A stretch of DNA of 64,000 nucleotides, taken from Chelydra serpentina. Lineage: Eukaryota; Chordata; Testudines; Chelydridae. Below the pieces are notes generated by a model, which saw nothing but the letters and a program-made list of their open reading frames with translations, ran no database searches and was not told the origin of the DNA. This document shows, in pieces, positions 12,401 to 24,400 of the stretch (the stretch's first letter is position 1; every line of letters begins with the position of its first letter). The position numbers and the translations under genes are program-made. The stretch is from positions 6,758,001 through 6,822,000 of the forward strand of contig JBAIAC010000057.1 of the NCBI GenBank assembly GCA_037349315.1, in the 5' to 3' direction.

Positions 12401-15400
12401 AGTGTGAGACAGTCTGAGCTCTGGGGGGTTCAGAGCAAAGAGAGGAAGGTGCAATGACCGTAGCATCAGCTGTTTGCTCCTGAGCTATAATCAGCTAGGG
12501 TGTCGTAGGATTGATGCTCCTTTTTACTTAGGAGTGAACGGAGGTGGAAGTGAGAGGAATGAGGAAGGGGAGGAAACATCCAGGGAGGGCAAATGCCTTA
12601 TAATGTCTTTCCTTGAAATCATAGGAGAGCTCTGTTCAGGCAATAAAGATTATTGTAGTGGGAGGGAGGGAGATAAAAACCCAGGCAAGGCAATGGCTGG
12701 CCCTAAAAACAGTGCTGTAGCATAGCGTGACCAAAAGAGCTGTCCTGTCCGAGAAGGGGAGAGTCACTAGTCTCTGGCTCCACGGGCGGCCTGGCAGTGA
12801 TTGTCACCCTTGAAAAGATGGGTGTCTTGCTAGGAAAGGAGCGTGGGAATTAATGCTTACTGCTGTGTGAGAGAAATGGGAGAAACATCTGGGTAATTCG
12901 CAGTAACTGGGAGTTTGGTCAGGGCAAGGTTCCTAATCGTTAGCCTTTGGCTTTCCACAGCTAAGATCTCTGGCCCAAGGAGAGTGCCAGCAAGCCATGA
13001 AGAGCCTCCAGGCGCACTGCGAGGATTTCCTGCAGGACAGCCGGGACTCGGAGCTCTTCTCTGGGGCCGATCGGCTGCGCTTGGAGGAAGAAGTGAAGTC
13101 CAGCAAGGAGCACTTCCAACAGCTGCTGGAGTCCATGGAGAACGGTGAGCTGGGAGGGTTAATAGACTAACGTGGAGCAGTGAGGGCTGATAGAGATGAG
13201 GGATCTACAGGTGCTCTTAATTTTTAGACTAGCTTGTGAGGGTTAGCTTTGCAAATGGCTGTTCTCTTCCCGGCTGTTCATTCGAATGTGCGGCCTTTGT
13301 TGGGGAGAAACAGTGCTGGCAAATGGTGCCGATTAGCGGGGTCCTTGCTTTGCTGCCAGTTAGGTCCTCGCAGCTCTTGCCAGGCCTTGGGCAAAATTGG
13401 TTTCCATCTGAGTAGAGACCTCTGTGCTCGCTTTTCTCTGGGCAGAAGAGTGCAGCCACTTGGGTCTATGGTTCCTGATAGAGACTGATCCTAGATGGGT
13501 TTTTTGTGTGTGTATGTTTGTGACTTAACAGAAGACAAAGATGAGACTGTTGCCAGGACATATCTATCTGAGCTAAAGAACATCCGTCTGCGCCTGGAAG
13601 AATGCGAACAGAGACTAGTGAGGCGAATCCAGGCCCCAAGCAGCACCAGAACAGACGGTGATACTATCCAGGAAAACACCTTCCGCATTGCAGAGGAGGA
13701 GGTCAGTACTTCCTGGAGGGAAGGTAGTGTCTGAGGGAACCCACTGTTGGTCTTAAGAGCGCTGCTTCACGGGGCATTGATACCCTAGCCTAAATTTTAT
13801 ATAGGGCACTCCCCTCTCATCTTCATCTGCTTCACAAAGCAATCCTATAGATGTAACGTTTTACTCTTAGGACAGAAAGACAATTAAGGTATCTTTGTTC
13901 TCTTGCCTCACCGCCTTTTTGCATTTTCCACCTTCATCCACCCCATGATGTCTCCTCAATTCAGATCCCCAAGTGGAAAATGTCCATGGCCATATAGCCT
14001 GGGCCTATCCCTCAATCCACTGAGCAGCCACTTGAGGAGAAATATAAACCCACTGGAAGAAATCTGCAAATATCTTTCTCCTTTTTATGTGCTGAGACTA
14101 GCACATATTGCCTTTTTCACAGGCTGGCTGGACAAACTTCCATTGCATAAAGTATTCCTTCTTTAAATCTGGATAAAAAGGTATAAGAAGCAACAGTTCC
14201 CAAAGCATTGACTGCAGGTGGGTGGCCTTTGCAACCACTGAGACCAGAGCATCCCGATCTGATAACGGAAAGGAATGAAGTAAATGACGAAATCTACAGA
14301 ATTTACAAGCCCCATTTAGATTTGAAATGATTCTGCTAAATAGAATTTTAAGCTGGAAATGCCTGATGCCGGGCGCTCCTTGCATTTTATCCTGTTCACT
14401 TTTGCTTCCGTCTCCTGGGTGTCTGCACTTTATTCAGATGTTAATTCTCTGCCTCCACACAGCGTATGCAGGAGGATTTACGGCAGCTGAAGTCTGACTT
14501 GCAGCACGTTTCTGAGAAATGTGACAGCTTCCTACACAAGTCTCCAACAGGGTCCAGTGCCCCACACCTGCGTTCTGAGCTCAATCTACTGGTAGAGAAG
14601 ATGGATCACATGTATGGACTTTCTTCCATCTACCTGGATAAGTGAGTCAAAACATGCCTATTTTCTGGAGTGGAGAGAATTCTATATGGGCAGAATTAGC
14701 TATGCTGCATCTCCGAAACTGAGTGAGGGTGGGGATTGCTCTCAGGCTTCTTAAGGGGTGTAGGAATGTCTAGGAGATGCTGTAAATTCAAGAGCTCCAA
14801 GGAGTGCCAGGCAGTGGTGCTCCAGAATATTTGAGTGTCCGTGTTGAGGTGACACAGTGCTCCAGACAGCTGGGTTTCTAATACAGCCTTCAACTGGGCA
14901 ATGCTTCAAGTTGAGTTTGTTCAGATTCGTATAAAATCATCAGTCTGGCAAAATTCCCCATGATTAACAATCTCATAGGCTTATAGACTCATAAACTTTA
15001 AGGTCAGAAGGGACCATTATGATCATCTAGTCTGACCTCCTGCACAATGCAGGCCACAGAATCTCACCGACCCACTCCTGCAATAATCCTCTCACCTAGG
15101 TCTCAGCTATTGAAGTCCTCAAATCATGGGCTCAGGTGTTGCGTGGGGGTGGAAGCGGGTGTTATTATTTAACACCTAGTAGCCATAGGCATGGACCAGA
15201 CCTCATTGTGCTAGACTCTAGGGAAACAAAACAAAAATATGGTCCCAGCCCCAACGAGCTTACAATCTGGATATAAGACAAGAGACAACTGATGGATACA
15301 GACAGGCAGATGAGGGAGTGCAAGGAACCAATGAAACAATATTGGCCAGCAAAGAACGGGGAAGGATGGAGGAGTTCTCACTGACTCACTGCTGTAGGAC

Positions 15401-18400
15401 CCTAACACGACACAGCCAAGGGTACATTTCTTGTTCTGAGATGCACAGTGAAAACTGTAATAAGGCACCTCCCAAAACACCAACAAAACCAGATTCTCTG
15501 GCAACATATTAAGTGAAGGCCAGACAATACGGCTTAGCACCGGGCTTTCCTTTGAGGGTGGTCCTTAGAGCTGGTATCTGTAGTTTGCTTGCCAATAGTA
15601 TCCCTACTACGCTTGTACTTCCCAGGCACTAATTCTCATGATAGCCCATGAAGGAGGTAAGCAATAAGTACACGTAGCATTTATAGAGCACTTTTCCCTT
15701 TCAGTGTTGTACAAAAGTAACTAACTATTCCCACTTGCGGGGTGGGAACACTGAGATGAAGTGACTTTGTTGGAGTTGCTGTTAGAACTGGGGTTAAACT
15801 CTGGTATTCCAGTCTCTCGTTCTAGAGCTCAGACCACTAGATTATGCTACTTCTGTGTTCTGTTCGGTTTGATCCCTTCCGTTTTACTTGAAGGTGTTTT
15901 AGAATCCCAGGGGCATATACAGGGGGCTTGTGTTCACTGGCTTCTCCCCTGAAAATCGAGAGTCCATTACGGCCCTTTCTTCCTGCTACTCAAATGTGAA
16001 TGTTGGGTATGATCCAGAGCGAGCTGTTCTGTTCCTCTCCGCGGCTCATGATCCAAGTGACTTTACGATGCAGAATATCCTCCGTTCGAGAAGTCACGGT
16101 TCCTTCTTGTCTTTACACGATAGGTTAAAGACGGTGGATGTTATTGTTCGTAGTACGCAAGGAGCCGAGTCCCTGGTCAAAGGATATGAAGTTAAACTGA
16201 GCCAAGAGGAGGCAGTCCCTGCTGATCTAACAGCTATTCAGTCTCACAGGGCTACATTACAGGTTGGTTACATTATGCTTCCAATAGCATCCAGTAGATA
16301 CTAGTATCGCTCCAGTCTTGAGCTGTGGCATTCATGGAACTGGATTCTCTCCTTACCGTACTGAATTTGCATTGTGGTCCATCCCCCCTGCTTGCTGGTG
16401 AGTGATTGGAGGCTTTAATTGAGTCGACACAATCCTTACTGCTTTGTGAACTGTAGGTAGAACAGCGGCCTGGCAGGCAATGGCGCTTCTGATTTTTTGC
16501 ACGGCTGGTGCTAATTGCACTTGGCAGCCACAGCGTGTGGAACTCTGCGACGCCGAATGCACCATCATGACTTGCTCTGGGCTGGGCTACAGATCCCTAC
16601 ATTTTGCAGCTCCTGCTCCTAGGTTCAGCCCAGATGGTGGAGATTATGGAGCTGCTGATTGGTCCTAAACTCCACAGGGCAACGCAAGGCAGATCTAGAT
16701 ATTTATCTATCCTGTCTTAACGGTTCTGTGCATTTAGATGCTCACATTTGATTGGAGAATTCCATGTTGTACATACCCAGCAGCAACTCCACCTAAACTT
16801 TCTGGTCTTGGTAATATGAATGTAGCTGTCTTGTTGTTTGTTAAAGCAATGGCTCAGTGATGCGAAGAACAAGAACGCGGTGTTCTCTACGTTGGAGGAG
16901 GATGTGGCAAAGGCTAAAGTCATGGGAGAGCAGCTGTATCGTCTGAAGCAAGAGCGCAGTGTGGACCTAGAGCGGTACCAGGAGAAGGGAGCCCAGCTGT
17001 GGGATCGCTGGCAGAGAGTTGGCTCTCAGATTGAAACCCGGTGAGACACTCTCTTCTTGTTCTTGCGGCTTTGCTGGCACTCCCTCTGATGGAAGCTTGT
17101 GCCAGACTTGGAACTAGCAATGGCATTTTTCCAGTTGTAACTTCTGCTAGCAGCCAGGGTGACAAATGCCACCATTAAATACAGGAGCTAGTCCCATTTG
17201 AGGGAATGGCAGGACTTCATTCTCTTTCTCTCTTCTGCTCCTCCAACCCCATCTTTTGAGTTCTTGACTCCCTTTCCCTGCTTTAACACCCCCTGCCTAT
17301 CCTACAGGCGCCCTTTGCAGCTGCTAACCTTTGCCAGGCTGATTCTATGGACCTCCTTTCAGTTCTGACCTGGATTTTTGGATCTTTACTGGTTGAGACG
17401 TTGCCACCCTTAACAAATCATAGCGTGGCTGGAAACACCCGTCATGCTCCCTGTCCCGCAGAGCTGTGCCTGTGGATTCTATAAATATCCCCAGGGAAGC
17501 ATCGGCTTTAGAGGTTTCTCTGCATGTGACTGGATCATCAGCGTTTGACACAATGATTTGAGTTTGGTGATGGTTTCCTTTTTGCATTGGTCCTTTCAGC
17601 TGTTCAGATCTGGAGAGTATCCAGGAGGTGCTGAGGGATTACCGGGAGTGTCACGGAGAGCTGATCCAGTGGATTGAGGAGACCACTGCCCACCAGGAAT
17701 TGATGAAACCTGGGCAAGCAGAGGACAGCAGGGTGCTCTCTGAACAGCTGAGCCAGCAGACGGTAAGAGAGAAAATGGCACTTTTCTAACTGGAATAGGG
17801 TTGAAAGGAGTTGGACAAGGATTTTTATTTTAAATAAATCTTTTGTCTCTTAAACTTCAAATTGTTGTTCTCTTAAGGACTGAATGACTCATGGGATTTG
17901 CAATAATGTGTGTGCAATCACCTATTGCTTACCAGAGCTGATGCGCCCCAGAAGGGTAATAACTGAATGTTACCACTGTCAGCAGTTCATTCACCGATGG
18001 TCTCCTGGTAGCACCTAGCGGTCCCATCAGAGGCACTGAGGAACAAAGGGCCAGTGGTTAGGGTGCTAGCCTGGGACATGGGAGACCTGGGTACAAGCCT
18101 CTGCTCCACCACAGATTGCCTGAGTGACCTTGGTCAAGTCACTTAGGCCCAGACTTTTGAAGGTATCTAGGTGCGTAACTTCCATTGATTTCAGTGGAGT
18201 TAGGGGTTTAAATCTTTTTTTAAATCTGGGCCTTTGCCTCTCTGTGCTTCAGTTCCCCATCTGTGCAATGGGGATAGTAGCACTGCCCTGCCTCACAGAG
18301 GTGTGGTGAGACTAAATGCATTAAAGATCATGAAGCGCTCACGCTACAGTACTTAAGGAAGAGAGAGATCTAGATAATACTCCTTTCTCGTCTCCGGAAA

Positions 18401-21400
18401 ATGGCCATGGAGGCTGAGCTACCTTCTCCACTCCTGGAGGTGCTGAGGCCTGTTGGTGGGACGTTGTGGGAGAAGCTTGCCACTGTGCCTGTTCTGTAGA
18501 TAAGTTGTGTGTCTCCGCTGGTCTCAGTCCAGCTCCTTTCATGAGCAGCAAATAAATACTCTGAATGGGCTTTAAAGAAAGGAAAATGTTTTCCCCCTAT
18601 TGATTTTGTGTTTCTTGTTTGACAAACACTGATGTCTTCCTCTCTGTACTGAAAGAGCTGAAATTAAAATGGCCGTTTAACAACAAATATAAGCCACTTC
18701 ATCATAGCAAAGAATCTTTAGGTGTCAGGAGGGCTTATACAGGGTATAGAGATTCATCACTGATAAAGTGTGCAGGTGGTGCACAGGTGTGGGGGAGTGG
18801 TGAATTAAGAAGAGGACAGGTCACTGATTCACAATGATCCGGATCACTTGGTGAAAAAGCAAACAATACGTGTTTTAAGACAGTTAAATGTAAATGTGTA
18901 CATCTAGTGTGGGCCACCCTTACACAATAGGGGACTCTATCCTAGGAAGCAGTGACTCTGAAAAAGATTTGGGGATCATGGTGGACAATCAGCTGGACAT
19001 GAGCTCCCAATGTGATGCTGTGGCCAAAAGAGTTAATGCGATCCTGGGATGCATACACAGGGGAATCTTGAGTAGGAGAAGAGAAGTGTTTTTAACCACT
19101 GTATTTGGCACTGATGCGACTGCTTCTGGAACACTGTGTCCAGTTTTGGTGCCCACAGTTCAGGAAGGATGTTGATAAATTGGCGAAGGTTCAGAAAGGA
19201 GCCACAAGAATGATTAAAGGAGTAGCAAACATGCCTTAAAGTAATAGACTCAAAGAGCTCCATCTATTTAGCTTAATCCAGAGAAGGTTAAGAGGTGACT
19301 TGATGACAGTCTATACCTATCTTCATGGAAAACAAATATTTAATGATGGGCTCTCTGGTCTACCAGAGGAAGATCTCACACGATTCAAAATGTGGAAGTT
19401 GAAATTAGACAAATTCAGACTGGAAATAAGATGTAAATTTTTAGCGGTGAAAATAATTAACCATTGAAACAATTGCCCCAGGGACAAGTTTTCGATCAAG
19501 ACTGGCTGTTTTTCTAAAAGATCTGCTGGGGGAATGGTTTTAGGGAAGTTCTATGGTCTGTGTTATACAGGAGGTCAGACTTAGAGGCTCACAAACCTTG
19601 CATAGTGTCTCTTTAATGTATGGGCGGATGGAAGAGCAGGAATGTCACCCGTTCTGTTGCTCGAGGACTCTAGAGAACAAGTTCAATATGAAAGTGATGG
19701 GGTCATGAGTCTAAAAGGAAAATTTCATTTAAAAGGCAGGGGGGAAAAATCTTTTTTCTTTTGTTTTTTTTGTCAAAGGCTTTGGTTGTGGTAATCGACA
19801 GAAATCAAGCCAAGCTGGACCAGTGTCAGAAATTCTCACAGCAATACTCTGCTGCTGTCAAGGTAATGACACATTTCTTGAATCCGAGGCGAAGACACGG
19901 CTCGGTGTCAACTTGCACAATCGTTGCCCGCATCTTCCGTTCTCCTAAGCCAGAGAGAGGCAAAGCTCCTCCATTGTTGGCTTTGGTGGTTCTGGCTCTC
20001 TGTGTGGAGAGCGGGAATTAGCTGCTAAGAGACTTGAAAATGCCAATCTTAGAATAAATAGGTAACCATTCAAAATCCTCCCCCCCACACACACCGCCTT
20101 CTTTTATTTCCAGGACTACGAGCTGCAGCTCATGACATACAGGGCGTTTGTGGAATCGCAGCAGAAATCTCCCGTGAAACGCAGACGCATGCTTTCCTCC
20201 TCGGATGCTATCACCCAAGAGGTAAGCGGCCTGCCTGCCTGCCTGGCCTTGCATGGGAGAGGAGTGGGGAGAGGTTCCTCTGCTCCTAGAAGACAGACGA
20301 GCGGCCTGTCTGTGAAAATAGCTCCTTTCTGCTGAACTCTTGTATGAAAATTTCCACCCTCACTGTTTTTTTTATTAGCCAGAGAGGATGGCTTAGTGCT
20401 CTAAGCATCAGGTATGAAATACCTAGACTCCTTGGAACCACAGGTTCAAATCCCAACAGGGTCGACTCAGCCCTTCATCCTTCCAAGGTAAATAAACAGA
20501 GTACCATGCAGTATACTGTGTGTGGATCTTTTGGATGAGACCTTTAAAAACCAAGGTCCTGTCTGCTCCGTGTGGATATTAAAGATCCCATGGTCTTTTT
20601 AGAAGAGTAGAAGGTTTGCCCCAGTGTCCTCGACCAAAACTTCCCCTCCCCCCCGACTGTTGTGCAGCATGCCGTGCGTCAGGTGGCTGCCACCTTCCAT
20701 CTCAGAGTTGCTGGATTTCAGTGGTGCTGTAACGTATCTAGTCTGTGAAGTGCTTGGGGATCTTTCCGAATGAGAGGTTCTGTATCCATATCTCACCCTG
20801 TCAAGTGCTGTGGTTGTGTAAGCCAGAGTTCCGACTGATGCATGGTGGTTTGTGTTTTTTTGTGTTTTTTTTTAGTTCATGGATTTACGGACTCGCTATA
20901 CAGCGTTGGTAACGTTAACCACGCAGCACGTGAAGTACATCAGTGATGCTCTCCGGCGGCTGGAAGAAGAGGAAGTAAGGATATTTGATAGCCAGGGAAT
21001 TATAGACCAGTCTGCTTCATTTCAGTACCCGGAAAGATAATTAAGCAAATAATTACGCAATCAATTTGCAAACATCTAGAAGATAATAAGGTGATAAGTA
21101 ACAGTCAGCATGGATTTGTCAAGAACAAATTGTGGCAAACCAACCTAATAGATCGAAGGGAAGCAGTAGATGTGGTATATCTTGACTTTAGAAAGGCTTT
21201 TGATACTGTCTCGCATCACCTTCTCATAAACAAACTAGGGAAATGCAACCTAGATAGAGCTGCTATAAGGTGGGTGCAGAACTGGTTGGAAAACCGTTCC
21301 CAGAGAGTAGTTATCAGTGGTTCACAGTCAAGCTGGAAGGGCATAACGAGTGGGGTCCCGCAGGGATCAGTTCTGAGTCCAGCACTGTTCAATATATTAA

Positions 21401-24400
21401 TCAATGATTTAGATAATGGCATACTCGTAAAGTTTGCAGATGATACCAAGCTGGGAGGGGTTTCAGGTGCTTTGGAGGATAGGATTAACATTCAAAATGA
21501 TCTGGACAAACTGGAGAAATGGTCTGAAGAAAATAGGATGAAATTCAATAAGAACAAATGCAAAGTACTCCACTTAGGAAGGAACAAAATGGGAAATGAT
21601 TGCCTAGGAAGGAGTACTGCAGAAAGGGATCTGGGGGGTGATAGTGGATCATAAGCTAAAGGTGAGTGAAAGTGTAACACTGTTGCAAAAAAAAAGCAAA
21701 CATCATTCTGGGATGTATTAGCAGGAGTGTTGTAAGCAAGACAGGAGAAGTAATTCTTCCACTCTGCTCTGAGCTGATTAGGCCTCAGCTGGAGTATTGT
21801 GTCCAGTTCTGGGTGCCACATTTCAGGAAAGATGTGGACAAATTGGAGAAAGTCTAGAGAAGAGCAACAAATATGATTCAAGGTCTAGACAATGACCTAC
21901 GAGGGAAGATTGAAAAAAATGGGTTTGTTTAGTCTGGAAAAGAGAATACTGAGAGGGGACATAAAAGTTTTCAAGTACATAAAATGTTGTTACACGGAGG
22001 AGGGAGAAAAATGGTTCTCCTTAACTTTTGAGGATAGGACAAGAAGCAATGGGCTTAAATTTCAACAAGGGCGGTTTAGGTTGGACATTAGGAAAAACTT
22101 CCTACCTGTCAGGGTGGTTAAGCACTGGAACAAATTGCCTAGGGAGGTTGTGGAATCACCATCAATGGAGATTTTTAAGAGCAGGTTAGACAAACACTTG
22201 TTGGGGATGATCTAGATAATACTTAGTCCTGCCACGAGTGCAGGGGACTGGACCAGAAGACCTCTCAAAGTCCCTTCCAGTCCTACGATTCTAAATTCAT
22301 AATTAGCACATTCAGAACTCCCAGGTCCAGTCATCAGTTTCTGCCAGTGACCCTTCCTCTGCTTCAGACCCCTTTCCCATTTCCTGGTTAGAGCATATTT
22401 CAGTTCCTTCCACCGAACGGCTCTATGCCTGATTGGCTCTGGGCTCTGGCTGCAGTAATTCTGGGCCCCTCTGTACATTAATGCGGGATATGTTCCTGTC
22501 TCCCCCATGTGTAGAAAGCAGTAGAGGAAGAGAAGCAGGAGCATGTGGACAAGGTGAAAGAACTCCTGGGCTGGGTCTCTGGTTTGAAACAGAGCACACA
22601 AGTCAGGACTGGTCCACTCAAGAGCAAAGAGCTGGGAGACATTGAGAAATCCATCTCGGAGCAGCAGGTAAATCAGGAGGCCTGTGTCCCTCCCCCTCCG
22701 ATATCTGCATGGTACCTGTACCTAGTCATTTTCATACTGCTGTTATACATACTAAAACTACATTGTCCTGCTAGTTCCAACTGAGCTTTCCAAAACCACT
22801 GAAGGAAAGCAACCTTGATGCCTCCTATGTAACACTGAGCATGTGCTGTAACCTCAGGGGAATTGCTTCCCTTCTTTCCAAGCTGGAATTTAGCTTTCCT
22901 CTTGTTCTCAACAGGCTCTAAATGAGGAGTTGGCTGCAAGGAAAGAGCAGGTCTCAGAGGCCATCAAAACTGCACAGATCTTCCTTGCAAAACATAGCCA
23001 CAAGTGAGTACAGTACAAGTAGTGGTGACTAAGAGAGAGGAGAGTGGGGAAGGGTAGTGCACCTCTTTGTGAGAAGAAACGGTGATGGTACAAGGAATAC
23101 GATACAAATACAAAGGAAATAAACCTCAAGTTATTCTAATGGCCAGATTACTCAAACACACTGATGAGATTCCATTGGTGGGCAGGTATTCTTTGAATCC
23201 AGGTGACCGTTGTAAATAGTGACCAGGTGTATGTGAAAATGGCAAGCTTTAATCAAAACATTCGCCCCAATAGAGATTCCCAATTTTGTTCCAGGTGATT
23301 TTGCAACCCATAAACTTTGCTTTTGGCTAAAATGACCAGTTTTGCCCTGAAGCATAAACATTCAAATCTTGTGTGTTTAAATACACAAATGCATCTCAGT
23401 CGGAACAGAATTTAGGAGCTTTGATAATTTAGTGGATTTTAGCTTGAAAATTGGACCATGTGAATGAAAATAGGCCCATTTTTTGTATAGGAAAATGACA
23501 TACTTTCACTTTTTCCCCAAAATGGAACCATTTTTGTGAATTTGAAATGGAATGCGAAACCAGTTAATTTTGTTGCGACTGTTGCACCCCATCCTGGTCA
23601 TTAACGACCTCGGCTATTTTGCTTGGTTTCATTCCGGATTCGGCCACTGTGCTCAGCCTAGTGTGACTGGCATGACAATGCACTCAACCCTTCAGCAGAG
23701 GCATGAGCAGTGTGAGGAGGGGACTCCATTGTGTGCTTGCCATTTTGTGTGCGGAGAAGAAAATCTGAAATCCATGGAGCTGCATGTCACTTTCTCAGAC
23801 TCCATGAAGAGATTTCCTGTCCCATCTTGCAGGCTTTCTGACCAGGAGAAGGAACAAATTTCCACCCAACTCAGTGCCCTAAAGGAGACTTACCATCAGC
23901 GCTGCAGCGACTCTGCGGAACAGCTCCAACAGCTTCAGAGCCACCTGGCCCAGGAGACGGAGCACAAGGTACCTTTTCCCATCCCGTCTGTCGCATAGAT
24001 CTGAGTTACCTTTCCTCAGGGCATGAAAGAGGTTTTGCTTGGTTGCGTGTCCCATGACCACCAGCCATTCACAGCCTGTTTGCTTTGTCCTTAATCTCAT
24101 GTGATCAGCCACTCTTCCATGCTGTCCCATACATTGTCCTCGGGGGTCCGGCCTGAGTTGGTCATTGGAGGCTGAGTAGAAGAGGTTTTCATATTCTGTT
24201 CCCAGGTTGTTAGGGGATGGTTTTCCTCTGCAATGTTGTTAATCAGGGCTGCTCCCCCTGCTACAGAGTTGATTTAATCTTGTAATGGGAAAGGAGGGAG
24301 GTGGACATCTGATCTAATAAGGAGACAGAGTGGCCATGGGGTGTCCTTTCAGTTTTTTAAAAGAGAGAGCACAGTCATGTAGGACCAGGGTGAGACCTGC

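Noticed and set aside
21091..21654. 187-codon frame with reverse-transcriptase motifs considered as a host gene
   Set aside because: It is the ORF2 of a truncated CR1 retrotransposon, broken by a frameshift and lacking its N-terminal part.
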